64,000 nucleotides of DNA. It comes from Pseudomonadota bacterium. Lineage in GTDB: Bacteria; Pseudomonadota; Alphaproteobacteria; Rs-D84. Of this stretch, positions 45,540 through 55,005 are shown piece by piece. Positions within the stretch are counted from its first letter, which is position 1. Each line of letters opens with the position of its first letter. The notes under the pieces were generated by a model. That model did not search any database, was not told the origin of the DNA, and was given only the letters and a program-made list of their open reading frames with translations. Location of the stretch: positions 62,001-126,000 of the forward strand of contig JAEXCU010000015.1 of the NCBI GenBank assembly GCA_023402015.1. Reading direction: 5' to 3'. The translations under genes and the position numbers were made by a program.

Positions 45540-45605
45540 ACGAAAAGTATAGGAATTTATATTGTAAATTGGCAACATTAAATTATAAAAATGCAGTTTG
45601 GATAT

Positions 45606-45920
45606 TTATTTGCCAAATATAAAAGAATCATTTGCGGTTATTTTAATTATTTCATCCACATTATCGTTGTCGGTTGTACGCTGACGCTTTACTTTGCCGC
45701 AAATTTCGCATTTGTGCGTGATTATGAAACCATCCCCGGACGGGGCGGCGGAAATGGGCCGCATCATTCCACCACATGTTGCCGCGCGGTCGCCCGGATT
45801 GTTATCCACATGGCGCGACCACAGGCAATGCGGGCAATGGTTTGTGTATCCATTACCATGTACAACTGCGCCACAATGGGCGCAGTTAAAATCTTCTATT
45901 TTTTTTATGAAAGCCTTCAT
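45606..45920 (-). CDS. RNHCP-domain zinc ribbon protein
   Basis: A 104-residue protein with the RNHCP pattern: CAHCGAVV, NHCPHCLWSRHVD and CEICG, i.e. two CxxC zinc ribbons around an H-C-P-x-C core. The function of the family is unknown; a nucleic-acid role is often assumed. It lies just upstream of comEC on the same strand and 8 bases after the gapR stop, so the two are probably in one transcript. Confidence 0.85.
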   Translation of the reverse strand: MKAFIKKIEDFNCAHCGAVVHGNGYTNHCPHCLWSRHVDNNPGDRAATCGGMMRPISAAPSGDGFIITHKCEICGKVKRQRTTDNDNVDEIIKITANDSFIFGK

Positions 45921-45928
45921 GGGCGATT

Positions 45929-46177
45929 TTAAATTCCCAATGCGTTGCGATACATTTGTGTTAATTCATCAACTTCGTCAATTTCATCCGGGTCCAGTTT
46001 GCGCAGACGTATCATCTGGCGGATGTATTTCGGGTCAAATCCGGCGGATTTAGCCTCGCTGTAAATTTCTTTTACATCGGCGGCGATTGCGGCCGAATCT
46101 TCGTTTAATTTTTCAATTCTTTGAATAATGCTGATTAACTGCTGGTTATCAATTGCGCCGTGATTTGCGTTTTTCAT
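45929..46177 (-). CDS. gapR: GapR-like nucleoid-associated protein (DUF2312)
   Basis: An 82-residue helical protein of the DUF2312/GapR family. GapR in Caulobacter binds overtwisted AT-rich DNA ahead of forks and helps topoisomerases; it is specific to alphaproteobacteria and their phages. Matching parts: IIQRIEKLNEDSAAIAADVKEIYSEAKSAGFD and the RQMIRLRKLD segment, followed by a short C-terminal helix. AAGGGGAAATCTGC precedes the ATG. Divergent from pyk. Confidence 0.9.
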   Translation of the reverse strand: MKNANHGAIDNQQLISIIQRIEKLNEDSAAIAADVKEIYSEAKSAGFDPKYIRQMIRLRKLDPDEIDEVDELTQMYRNALGI

Positions 46178-46267
46178 GCAGATTTCCCCTTGTTTCTTGT
46201 CGTTCTTTATGATATACCATAAATCGCAAAAATCAAGAAAAATGACATTAAAATAATTGGAAGAAAT

Positions 46268-47638
46268 ATGAATAAATTTACAAAAATTACTGCATCAATC
46301 GGTCCCAACTGCGAAGACAGGGAAACACTGACAAAAATGATACTGGCGGGGGCAAATATGTGTCGCCTGAATTTCAGTCATGATACCGGCGATGTCCAGG
46401 GCAAGAAAATTGATTTAATCCGTGAAATTTCACACGAAATTAATCGGCCTGTTGCAATCGTAATTGATTTGCAGGGACCAAAACATCGTATTGGTAATTT
46501 CGCCAGCGAAGATAAATATCCCCTGACAATTGGCCAGAAATTTGTTTTTGATACCGACCCAACGCCGGGCGACGGCACACGTGTGCAATTGCCGGACGCA
46601 GACGTTATGAATTCTTTGAATGTTGGCGACAGAATTTTGTTAAATGACGGCAAAATTGAAATGCGGGTGGAAACTGTTTCCCCAAACAAGATTGTTGCAA
46701 CGGTTTTACGTGGCACAGAAATATGGTCCCGCCGCGGATTTAATTTGCCGGATACTGAAATTGCGACATCTGTTTTAACGGAAAAAGACCGTGCAGATTT
46801 GGAATATGCGATTACAAAAAATCCGGATTGGGTTGCGATTTCATTCGTGCAAAAACCCGAAGATGTGGCCGAGGTTCGTGATTTCATTACCGCGCGCACG
46901 GCGCATCCGATTAAAATTATCGCCAAAATTGAACGTCCAAACGCCGTCGCCAGAATCAGCGAAATTGCCGCCGTCGCAGACGGTATCATGATTGCCCGTG
47001 GTGATTTAGCAGTTGAGGTTCCTTTTGAAGAAGTGCCTGCCATTTCCCGTCGTATAATTCGCGAATGCCGCAAAATGAATAAACCTGTCATTATGGCCAC
47101 GCAAATGTTGGCAACCATGGTGAACAGTGAATTCCCAACCCGCGCCGAAATCAGCGACGTTGCAAACGCCGCGTATCTGCGCGCAGATTCAACCATGACA
47201 TCTGAGGAAACAACAATTGGTATAAACCCGGTAAACGTAATTGAAACGATGACCAAAATTTTGGCATATGCCGACAAAGACGCGATTGAAAATCCATATG
47301 ATTGGTCGCGCGTGGAAAATGTGCCTGAAAATGACTGGTCCCGCAGTGTCGCATCAATGGCGTATTTAAACCGTGCATGTGCAATTGTTGTGTTTGCACG
47401 TGATACCGATGCGACAACCCAAATTTCTTGTCGTAAACCTGATATTCCAATCATTGCCGTATGCAATGAACCGGTGGTTGCAAACCAATTGTGTTTGTCC
47501 CGCGGTGTGTTCCCAATTTATGACGAAGCATTATTCGGCCAACGTGATGGATTTAATTCCGCACGCGCATTTGGAATAATGACAGGCAAATTGGTTATTG
47601 TTGACGAAGACAAAATCAGCCTGCGCACATTGGATTAA
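46268..47638 (+). CDS. pyk: Pyruvate kinase
   Basis: A 456-residue glycolytic enzyme converting PEP and ADP to pyruvate and ATP. Visible: LNFSHDTGD, DLQGPK, the K/Mg-site signature IKIIAKIER and GDLAVEVPFEEVP, and ATQMLATMVNSEFPTRAEISDVANA. Where most enzymes read DxxMLSxETA, this one reads STMTSEET, a milder deviation. The C-terminal regulatory domain is short. GGAAGAAAT precedes the ATG. A strong terminator follows. Confidence 0.95.
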   Translation: MNKFTKITASIGPNCEDRETLTKMILAGANMCRLNFSHDTGDVQGKKIDLIREISHEINRPVAIVIDLQGPKHRIGNFASEDKYPLTIGQKFVFDTDPTPGDGTRVQLPDADVMNSLNVGDRILLNDGKIEMRVETVSPNKIVATVLRGTEIWSRRGFNLPDTEIATSVLTEKDRADLEYAITKNPDWVAISFVQKPEDVAEVRDFITARTAHPIKIIAKIERPNAVARISEIAAVADGIMIARGDLAVEVPFEEVPAISRRIIRECRKMNKPVIMATQMLATMVNSEFPTRAEISDVANAAYLRADSTMTSEETTIGINPVNVIETMTKILAYADKDAIENPYDWSRVENVPENDWSRSVASMAYLNRACAIVVFARDTDATTQISCRKPDIPIIAVCNEPVVANQLCLSRGVFPIYDEALFGQRDGFNSARAFGIMTGKLVIVDEDKISLRTLD

Positions 47639-47656
47639 TATTGCGCATATATCTGT

Positions 47657-47702
47657 TGCCGGCATGCGGGAAATTATGTTGACCGCGGCCGGCATTTTTT
47701 AT
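47657..47702 (+). terminator. Terminator after pyk
   Basis: Outer stem TGCCGGC/GCCGGCA with a 24-base inner part, then a run of T. Confidence 0.7.
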
Positions 47703-47717
47703 TAAACTTTAACAGGT

Positions 47718-48881
47718 ATGAAAAGACTGCTGGGCATTTTATTTTGTTGGTTGGCGTTTCCTGCATTTGGGGCGCAGTATCGCGCGGCCCTGGTGGCCAA
47801 TATGGACACCGGCCAGGTGTTGTACCAAGAAAACGCAAATGATGCGAATTATCCGGCATCGCTGACAAAAATAATGACAATTTATCTGACGTTTGATGCG
47901 TTGGAACACGGGCGGTTGCATCTGGACGATTATTTAATCGTGTCGCAATCTGCGGCAAATGCGTCACCGGTAAAACTGGGCGTTGCCGCGGGCAGCAAGA
48001 TTAAGGTTGAAGACGCGATTAAGGCCCTGACGGTGATGAGTGCGAATGACGTCGCCCGCGTTTTGGCCGAAAACTTAAAGGGCGGCAAAGAAGGAAATTT
48101 TGCCGATTTAATGACACGCGTGGCAACAGAAATCGGATTATCGCATACAAATTTTGAAAATTCATCCGGTTTGCCAAATGACGATCACATGTCAACTGCG
48201 CGTGATATTGCGTTAATGTCCATGGCCGTGTATAAACATTTCCCACAATATTGGAAATATTTTGGAATAAAAACGTGGACGTATAACGGCAAAACATACA
48301 CAAATGGCAATCGCCTGCTGGGGACATATCCGGGTTGCGACGGGATGAAAACAGGTTTTACCAATAAATCGCGTTATTCATTGGTTGCAACGGCGCGGCG
48401 GAATGATACACATCTGATTGCGGTGGTATTGGGTGCAGAAAACAAAGACGTTCGTGCGGCGGTTGCGACACAATTGCTGGATCGCGGGTTTGCGATAAAT
48501 TCTGGTGCATCCGCCCCGGTTGTTCGTAAAACGGACGTATCGCCGATTCAAAAAACGACGAATGTGAAATCGCCGACCCCGGCCGCCAACCCGGCCCCAA
48601 CATTTACGGCCGCATACGCGGCGGCGACATCCGCACCGGCGGCAAAGTATACCGCCGCATCGTCCGGTACGGCGGGTGTACAATTCGGGGCATTTTCATC
48701 ACGCGATGCGGCCACCGCACAGGTGGCGCGTGTAAAAAATGCATTAAATGCGAACGCGGTTGTGGAACCTGCGCCAAATGGAATGTTTCGTGTGCGGGTA
48801 AATAATATGACTGAAACCGCGGCACAGAAATTGAAATCATCTGCCAGTGCAGCCGGCATTGACAGTTATATATTTCACTAG
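47718..48881 (+). CDS. D-alanyl-D-alanine carboxypeptidase with SPOR domain
   Basis: A 387-residue periplasmic low-molecular-weight PBP (DacA-like). Signal peptide to about residue 18 (PAFGA), then the S11 peptidase motifs: SLTK (catalytic Ser, about residue 48), SAN (about 104) and KTGF (about 215). After a Thr/Ala/Pro-rich linker (residues 265-315), the C terminus is a SPOR domain (VQFGAFSSRDAATAQV and the FRVRV strand) that binds denuded septal peptidoglycan. It trims pentapeptides, likely at division sites. recR begins 12 bases after the stop. Confidence 0.92.
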   Translation: MKRLLGILFCWLAFPAFGAQYRAALVANMDTGQVLYQENANDANYPASLTKIMTIYLTFDALEHGRLHLDDYLIVSQSAANASPVKLGVAAGSKIKVEDAIKALTVMSANDVARVLAENLKGGKEGNFADLMTRVATEIGLSHTNFENSSGLPNDDHMSTARDIALMSMAVYKHFPQYWKYFGIKTWTYNGKTYTNGNRLLGTYPGCDGMKTGFTNKSRYSLVATARRNDTHLIAVVLGAENKDVRAAVATQLLDRGFAINSGASAPVVRKTDVSPIQKTTNVKSPTPAANPAPTFTAAYAAATSAPAAKYTAASSGTAGVQFGAFSSRDAATAQVARVKNALNANAVVEPAPNGMFRVRVNNMTETAAQKLKSSASAAGIDSYIFH

Positions 48882-48893
48882 GTAATATTTATC

Positions 48894-49493
48894 ATGAATT
48901 CAAAGATTGAAAAGTTAATAAAACAATTTGCAAAATTGCCGCGCCTGGGGTCCCGCGCGGCGCAACGTATTGTTCTGGCCCTGTTGCAGGATAAAACCGG
49001 GCGCGCAGAAAAATTGGCCGCGGCGTTATTGGATGCGGCGGAAAATATTCGGCCATGCCCAATATGTGGAATGTTAACCGATGCGGATGCCGGCGCATGT
49101 GAATTCTGTCGTGATGCATCGCGCGCAAATGGGCAATTATGTGTTGTGCGCGATTTGTCAGACGTTTGGGTGTTGGAAAAATCCGCGGTTTTTCATGGTC
49201 GTTATCACATTTTGGGCGGACAATTATCCGGTGCGGTCGGAACAACCCCGGATGATTTAAATATTGCCGGATTGCCAGAACGGATAAAAAATGAAAATAT
49301 AACTGAAATTATTTTTGCGTTGCCCAACACGGTTGAGGGTAAAACAACCCAGCATTATGTTATGTCTGTTGTGGGCCCAGATTGTGGTGCGGCATTTTCA
49401 GAATTGGCGTCAGGGGTTCCATTGGGTGGCGATTTGGATTATTTGGATGACGGCACATTGACATTGGCATTCGGGGGGCGCAAGGCATTATGA
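48894..49493 (+). CDS. recR: Recombination protein RecR
   Basis: A 199-residue member of the RecFOR pathway that helps load RecA at gaps. Helix-hairpin-helix region LPRLGSRAAQRIVL, zinc cluster CPICG...CEFC (residues 55-80) and the Toprim part (LCVVRDLSDVWVLE, GVPLGGDLDYLDDGTL). The stop overlaps rsmA (ATGA). In many genomes recR follows dnaX-ybaB; here it does not. Confidence 0.95.
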   Translation: MNSKIEKLIKQFAKLPRLGSRAAQRIVLALLQDKTGRAEKLAAALLDAAENIRPCPICGMLTDADAGACEFCRDASRANGQLCVVRDLSDVWVLEKSAVFHGRYHILGGQLSGAVGTTPDDLNIAGLPERIKNENITEIIFALPNTVEGKTTQHYVMSVVGPDCGAAFSELASGVPLGGDLDYLDDGTLTLAFGGRKAL

Positions 49494-50320
49494 CCACAGA
49501 TAAAATTGCATCTTTGCCCCCCGTTTCTGAAATGATGCGCGAATGCGGATTGGAACCGAAAAAGCAATTTGGCCAAAATTTCTTGTTTGATTTAAACCTG
49601 ACAGGGCGCATCGCGCGCAGTGTTCCGAACATCGCGACAACCCCAGTGGTAGAGGTTGGCCCCGGTCCCGCCGGCCTGACGCGTGCGTTGTTATTGGCAG
49701 GCGCGCCGCGCGTTGTTGCCATTGAAAAAGATAAAACAACCGAACCGATATTATCGCGCGTGGCGGATGCGGCCGGTGGTCGTTTGACCGTTATTTATGA
49801 TGATGCATTGCGGGTTAATTTTGCGGCACTGGGGCTGACGGAATATGCAATTTGCGCAAATTTGCCATACAATGTTGGAACAGAATTACTGACGCGCTGG
49901 CTGGTGCGTGCGGCGGGGGGCGCGCCGATAAAATCCATGACGCTGATGTTTCAACGCGAAGTGGGCATGCGTATTGTTGCCGCGCCCGGCGACGAACATT
50001 ATGGGCGTTTGGCGGTGTTAACATCATTGGTTGCAGATGCGCGGATACTGTTTGACGTTCCAAATACCGCATTTGTGCCACGGCCCAAAGTTCAAAGTGC
50101 GGTTGTCCAGATAATTCCAAACGCGGACAAGATTTGCAAAATCCCAGATATTACGCGCATTGAAAAAATAACCGCAAAATTATTTGGCCAACGTCGCAAA
50201 ATGATACGCGGAATAATGCCGGGCGTTGATTGGGCGCGATTTGGTCTGACCGGTACCGAACGCGCCGAAGAATTATCGCCATCGCAATTTGCGCAATTGG
50301 CCCATGAATTAATGTCCTGA
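49490..50320 (+). CDS. rsmA: 16S rRNA dimethyladenosine transferase RsmA (KsgA)
   Basis: A 276-residue enzyme that dimethylates two adjacent adenines in helix 45 of 16S rRNA. Motifs: KKQFGQNFLFDLNL, VVEVGPGPAGLTRALL (SAM motif I), CANLPYNVGTELL (motif IV) and FVPRPKVQSAVV. It overlaps recR by four bases; a promoter-poor gap of 60 bases leads to the antiporter. Confidence 0.96.
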   Translation: MTTDKIASLPPVSEMMRECGLEPKKQFGQNFLFDLNLTGRIARSVPNIATTPVVEVGPGPAGLTRALLLAGAPRVVAIEKDKTTEPILSRVADAAGGRLTVIYDDALRVNFAALGLTEYAICANLPYNVGTELLTRWLVRAAGGAPIKSMTLMFQREVGMRIVAAPGDEHYGRLAVLTSLVADARILFDVPNTAFVPRPKVQSAVVQIIPNADKICKIPDITRIEKITAKLFGQRRKMIRGIMPGVDWARFGLTGTERAEELSPSQFAQLAHELMS

Positions 50321-50381
50321 TGTTTGAATTTCTGATATAATCAAATTAACCCGGGGCTGAATACAAGAGAGAGAGAAACAA

Positions 50382-52082
50382 ATGCCACTGTCAATATTAA
50401 TATTTTTCGGAATTGTTTTTGTATTGGTTTTTTTATTGCGTGTGGCGCGTATTGGGGCGCTGTCTGCGTTTTTATTGGCCGGCGTAATATCCGGACCATT
50501 TGTTTTAAATATATTTCAATTGTCAGAAACCTGGACGTTCCTGGGCGATTTGGGGATACTGTTTTTATGGTTTAATTTGGGACTGGAAATAAATATCAAA
50601 CGTCTGTGGAATATGCGTCATACAATATTTGGATTTGGCGCCGCCCAGGTTTTAATGGTTGCGGTTATGCTGTTCCCGTTGCTGTTTGGGATTACTGGCT
50701 GGTCAATTATGGGATGCGTGATGATTGCATTACTGTTGGCAATGTCCAGTACGTCCGAAGATTTGCAATTATTAACCGATCGTAATCAGTTAAACACAAA
50801 CATGGGGCGCCAGACGTTTTCCATTTTATTGTTCCAAGACTTGCTGTCCATTCCATTATTGGCCATGTTGCCTGTGTTTGCGGGACATACATTTAACCTG
50901 GGGGCAACGGCGATTGATATTGCGGTAATGTCGGTTGCGTTGGTCGTGGGTGTGGTGGTAATTGGTCGGTTTATATTAAACCCACTGATGCGTATGGTTG
51001 CCAAAATAAAATCCAAAGAGGCATTTCTGCTGGCCGTTATGCTGAACATAATCGTGTGGGCGGTGATTATGGACCTGATGGGATTGCCGGCGGGGTTGGG
51101 TGCATTTATGGCCGGTATGCTGATGTCGGAAACGATTTATCGTCATCAGGTCAGTGCCGAAATCAGTCCGTACGCAATGCTGTTCTTGGCGTTCTTTTTC
51201 ATATCTTTGGGTATGGGATTAAATCTGCCGATGCTGGGCCAGAATTGGTATATCATTTTGGGCGGTTTGGTTGGATTGATTGTTGTGAAATTCATTGCCA
51301 TATTTATGGTTGCGCGCGTGCGGCGTGTGGCGGTTCCTGATGCAATAATGATTGCGCTGATTTTGGCCCAGGGTGGTGAATTCGGACTGTTGATGTTGCA
51401 AACGATGAAGACCGCCGGTATTGATATATTGCCGCCACAACACCAAGAAATCGTAACGGCAATTATCATATTGTCAATTATGGCAACCCCACTGTTGTTG
51501 GCGGTTTATGACCGTATTCGTCATTCTGGAAAATTATTTAATGGCGCCGCACTGCAAACAGATGTTGCAACCAAAGAAAAAACAGATGTTATCATTTGTG
51601 GTTTTGGTCGTGTTGGTCAGATTATTGCGCAAATGCTGACGTCCCAGGGAATATCATATGTTGCAATTGATTTGGATGTTAATGCGGTGATGCAGGGTCG
51701 TGCACGCGGATTTAATGTTGTATACGGTGATTGCCGCAATGCCGATGTATTGCGCGATTTCGGATTATCGCCACGTAAAACACGCGCGGTGGTAATCGCA
51801 TTGGATAATGCGACAACGGCGCGCAACACTGTGCTGACCGTACGTGGTATTGCGCCGCGTGTTAAGATATTTGCACGTGCACGCAACCTGGATGACAGCA
51901 AGATTTTACTTAAACAGGGTGTCCAGTGCGCATTGCCCGAAACGATTGAATCATCGTTCTTTTTGGGATACAACGTTTTGGAACATTTGGGTGTATCTGA
52001 ACGCAAAATGGATGATTTACTGGACGAAATGCGGCGCGATAATTATGCCCAGGTTGGCAGTCCGATTTCAGATAAACAATAA
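50382..52082 (+). CDS. Kef-type cation/proton antiporter with TrkA-N domain
   Basis: A 566-residue protein: a CPA2 transporter core of about 12 membrane helices (residues 1-385), then a cytoplasmic TrkA-N (KTN) domain with IICGFGRVGQ (about residue 405). It resembles KefB/KefC or the YbaL group, which expel potassium or exchange it for protons; the exact ion is not readable. GAGAGAGAGAAACAA precedes the ATG. A hairpin terminator follows. Confidence 0.88.
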   Translation: MPLSILIFFGIVFVLVFLLRVARIGALSAFLLAGVISGPFVLNIFQLSETWTFLGDLGILFLWFNLGLEINIKRLWNMRHTIFGFGAAQVLMVAVMLFPLLFGITGWSIMGCVMIALLLAMSSTSEDLQLLTDRNQLNTNMGRQTFSILLFQDLLSIPLLAMLPVFAGHTFNLGATAIDIAVMSVALVVGVVVIGRFILNPLMRMVAKIKSKEAFLLAVMLNIIVWAVIMDLMGLPAGLGAFMAGMLMSETIYRHQVSAEISPYAMLFLAFFFISLGMGLNLPMLGQNWYIILGGLVGLIVVKFIAIFMVARVRRVAVPDAIMIALILAQGGEFGLLMLQTMKTAGIDILPPQHQEIVTAIIILSIMATPLLLAVYDRIRHSGKLFNGAALQTDVATKEKTDVIICGFGRVGQIIAQMLTSQGISYVAIDLDVNAVMQGRARGFNVVYGDCRNADVLRDFGLSPRKTRAVVIALDNATTARNTVLTVRGIAPRVKIFARARNLDDSKILLKQGVQCALPETIESSFFLGYNVLEHLGVSERKMDDLLDEMRRDNYAQVGSPISDKQ

Positions 52083-52101
52083 CGGAATATCTTCCTGATA
52101 C

Positions 52102-52132
52102 ATGTCCCCGGGTACAGGGGACATTTTATTTG
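52102..52132 (+). terminator. Terminator after the antiporter gene
   Basis: Stem ATGTCCCC/GGGGACAT, loop GGGTACA, then TTTATTTG. Confidence 0.8.
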
Positions 52133-52180
52133 ATTTTGTGCACGGGGACTGTTATATTGCGACAAATGGGGAACAGGTTT

Positions 52181-52720
52181 ATGAAAAAGAAATTATTAAA
52201 GTATCTGGGTATTATTTTTGCCGTTATTTTGGCGGACCAAATTTCCAAAGGAATATTGCTGTACATCATTACCGGCCAGGTGCCATTGGTTGGTGATGCG
52301 TGGACATTGGTGCAATATCCGCACCTAATGACCCAGGTGGCAAATTTCTTTAATATTGTATTTACGTGGAATCCAGGTGCGTCTTTTTCAATGCTGCGCG
52401 GCCTGGGCGAGGCCGCCCCAATCGTAATTATCATCGCAACCGGATTTATTATTGGATTTATCGGATATTATTTGTTTACCCGCGCGGCCAAATATGAACG
52501 CGTGCCATTGGCGTTAATTGCGGGCGGTGCAATTGGTAATCTGATTGACAGAATACGCTTTGGCGCAGTGATTGATTTCTTGGATTTTCATATTGGCGGT
52601 TGGCATTGGCCGGCATTTAATGTTGCAGACATTTGCATTTGTGTGGGTGTTGCACTATATATACTGAACTGGTTGATTGCCAGACGTCGTTGTACGAAAC
52701 AATTAAAGGAAAGTAAATAA
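52181..52720 (+). CDS. lspA: Lipoprotein signal peptidase
   Basis: A 179-residue inner-membrane aspartic peptidase that cuts prolipoproteins before the lipobox Cys. Conserved boxes: LADQISKGIL, FTWNPGASFSML, GGAIGNLIDRIRFGAVIDFLDF (catalytic Asp) and NVADICICVG (second Asp). Four membrane helices. The ATG at 52181 follows GGGAACAGG; a 17-codon upstream extension is unlikely. yidC starts 2 bases after the stop. Lipoproteins in the window (MliC-like) need it. Confidence 0.94.
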   Translation: MKKKLLKYLGIIFAVILADQISKGILLYIITGQVPLVGDAWTLVQYPHLMTQVANFFNIVFTWNPGASFSMLRGLGEAAPIVIIIATGFIIGFIGYYLFTRAAKYERVPLALIAGGAIGNLIDRIRFGAVIDFLDFHIGGWHWPAFNVADICICVGVALYILNWLIARRRCTKQLKESK

Positions 52721-52722
52721 CC

Positions 52723-54324
52723 ATGGTAAAGTTTTTGGATAAAAATTCCGGTTTTTCACAGTGGAATGCGAACCAGGCCGCATCCCAGAAAAATGCCACC
52801 ACGAAAAAGTCGCCTTTTGGTGGATTTCTGTGGTGGGTTGTATTATTTGTTGCATCATTTTGGTTGATTAATTCATTCTTGTCCCCCAAAAAGAACCAGG
52901 TCGCGGAAACCACCGATACCGTTGTGGCCGTGGATGTATCCGGTGTTCCGACATCAGAAATAAAATCTGACAAGATTTCTGCCACCGTTCAGGGATTACG
53001 CGTATCTGATATAAAATTACATGAATTTGCACAAAATGGCGCGGCCGGTGATGATGAAAATGCAGAACCTGTTTCTTTGCTGGGCGCCCCAGATAATTTT
53101 GCCGAGGTTGGCCTGCTGTCCACCGGAACAACGGCGCCGGGTGCAACAACCGTATGGCGCGCCGTTGACGGTGCCCAGGTTTGGCGTAATAACGACGGGG
53201 TGAATTTCCGACGCGCATATAAAACCGACGGATATGTAATTACAATCACAGACGAAATTAAAAATAATACTAAACGTGAAATTTCCGTTGCACCATACGT
53301 TCGCATTATGCGCGACAACGATGTTAAATCGTCCGCCGGCGTTTATACCGGCGCGGTCGCATTTGTAAATTCTGATATAGAACATCAGGATTGGAAAGAC
53401 ATGGACCGCAAATCATACGCATATTCCACCACAAACGGATTTGTCGGATTCGCAGACCAGTATTGGGAATCCGTTGCCGCAATAAATCGCCCGGACCAAA
53501 CAATCCGCGTTAAAAAGATTGGTGATAAATATCAGGCAGACGCGGCGGCCGCAGCCGTTGTTATTGCACCGGGCGCCACAGAAACAATTACGACACATAT
53601 TTTTGCCGGTCCCAGAAATCAAGAGGTTTTAAGTACCGTCGCAACCCAAATTCCGGGCGTAAATAAAACCGTTGATTATGGATGGTTTGGATTCTTGGCG
53701 CGACCAATGCTGTGGGCATTGAACGCGATTAATTCTGTTGTAATGAATTACGGTGTTGCGATTATTATCTTTACATTACTGTTGCGTTTGCTGATATGGC
53801 CACTGACACGTAAATCATATACGTCTATGATGGCCATGCAGAAAATGCAACCGGAAATGGCACGTATCCAGAAACTTTATGCGAATGACAAGCCACGCAT
53901 GCAAATGGAAATGATGCGCCTGTATCAGACGCACAAGACATCGCCTATGTCGGGATGTCTGCCAATGCTGATTCAAATTCCGATTTTCTTTGCATTGTAC
54001 AAGGCATTACTGATTTCCGTACCGATGCGCAGTGCGCATTTCCTGTGGATTTCTGATTTGGCGGCAATGGATCCGTATTTCATATTGCCAATATTAATGG
54101 GCGCAACAATGTGGTGGCAACAACACCTGCAAACCGTCGCAGGCCCGAAAACATCTGCGCCGGGCGATCCGGTTGCCCAGACCCAGCGGGTTATGAAATG
54201 GATGCCAATTGTATTTACGGTTCTGTTTGCGTTTATGCCGGCGGGATTGGTGCTGTATTGGACGGTATCTAATCTGTTTGCAATCGGTCAGATGTATATC
54301 ATCAAACGCCGCACCGCAAAATAA
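52723..54324 (+). CDS. yidC: Membrane protein insertase YidC
   Basis: A 533-residue insertase of the inner membrane. One N-terminal membrane helix (residues 35-48), the large periplasmic beta domain typical of Gram-negative YidC (residues 90-330), then the conserved five-helix core: LLRLLIWPLTRKSYTSM with the hydrophilic-groove Arg, MQMEMMRLYQTHKTSPMSGC and FTVLFAFMPAGLVLYW. It starts two bases after lspA. Unlike the common arrangement it is not beside rpmH. Confidence 0.96.
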   Translation: MVKFLDKNSGFSQWNANQAASQKNATTKKSPFGGFLWWVVLFVASFWLINSFLSPKKNQVAETTDTVVAVDVSGVPTSEIKSDKISATVQGLRVSDIKLHEFAQNGAAGDDENAEPVSLLGAPDNFAEVGLLSTGTTAPGATTVWRAVDGAQVWRNNDGVNFRRAYKTDGYVITITDEIKNNTKREISVAPYVRIMRDNDVKSSAGVYTGAVAFVNSDIEHQDWKDMDRKSYAYSTTNGFVGFADQYWESVAAINRPDQTIRVKKIGDKYQADAAAAAVVIAPGATETITTHIFAGPRNQEVLSTVATQIPGVNKTVDYGWFGFLARPMLWALNAINSVVMNYGVAIIIFTLLLRLLIWPLTRKSYTSMMAMQKMQPEMARIQKLYANDKPRMQMEMMRLYQTHKTSPMSGCLPMLIQIPIFFALYKALLISVPMRSAHFLWISDLAAMDPYFILPILMGATMWWQQHLQTVAGPKTSAPGDPVAQTQRVMKWMPIVFTVLFAFMPAGLVLYWTVSNLFAIGQMYIIKRRTAK

Positions 54325-54326
54325 AA

Positions 54327-54352
54327 AAATCCCCGCCACCGCGGGGATTTTT
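54327..54352 (+). terminator. Terminator after yidC
   Basis: Stem AAATCCCCGC/GCGGGGATTT, loop CACC. Confidence 0.85.
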
Positions 54353-54454
54353 CATGATATGCTATACGTGATATGTGTCGCCGGGCACTTTGTACCTGCG
54401 CGTATCTTCTATCCCTATTCAAACTGCGCTGCGCTTGTTTTCATATACTCGGAT

Positions 54455-54583
54455 TCATTGCGAGCGTAGCGTGGCAATCCAAACATAAAGCAGTAAAGTT
54501 CATCAATTTACTGGATTGCCGCGGTCGTTTCAATCCCTCGCAATGACAGAGGTGATATATCTTTACAACCTCACAATGACAAA
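54455..54583. repeat. Palindromic CATTGCGAG repeat element
   Basis: TCATTGCGAG (54455-54464) pairs with CTCGCAATGA (54537-54546), and GGCAATCC (54473-54480) with GGATTGCC (54513-54520), a nested palindrome of about 92 bases. A second, weaker copy of the end (CCTCACAATGACA) follows at about 54568-54580. Elements of this sequence type are known in Rickettsia-like and other intracellular bacteria. The region 54353-54454 has no gene, only a short GCGCTGCGC palindrome. Confidence 0.75.
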
Positions 54584-54600
54584 GGAAAAATTTATTATTA

Positions 54601-54963
54601 TCAGATGCTGAATTTAAGAATAATATATCTGTATAATGCGTCGGGGGTTTGGATACGCATATGGTGCAGGCCAATTGCGCGTTTGGTAAATATTACGCAT
54701 GTTGGTACGCGGCGGGCATCAATTGTGGGTGTCGGTTGACTGCCCGGCAAATATAAAAATTCCCATCCGTGCGCGCGCAGTATTTTTAAATCGCGCAATG
54801 ACAGTGATATTTTTACGATATTGCTCGCACGTACAAATTGATACATTAAAAATGGTTTAGTCTTATTTGCCGTTAATATAATTGGTGCACAATGGCGAAA
54901 ATGGCGGCAAAGTATCCGCGGCAGAATCTTGGTCGTTTTGGTACAAAATGCAATAATAATCAT
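54601..54963 (-). CDS. Hypothetical protein, 120 aa
   Basis: Not recognised. A basic 120-residue product with several Arg/His and one Trp-containing segment (LRAHGWEFLYLPG). No signal peptide or membrane helix. GGAAGAAACCG precedes the ATG. It may be a real gene with nothing known about it, or a chance frame; the composition is near host average. Confidence 0.4.
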   Translation of the reverse strand: MIIIAFCTKTTKILPRILCRHFRHCAPIILTANKTKPFLMYQFVRASNIVKISLSLRDLKILRAHGWEFLYLPGSQPTPTIDARRVPTCVIFTKRAIGLHHMRIQTPDALYRYIILKFSI

Positions 54964-55005
54964 CGGTTTCTTCCAATTCCCGCACGCCGTGGCGTGCGGA
55001 ATAAA

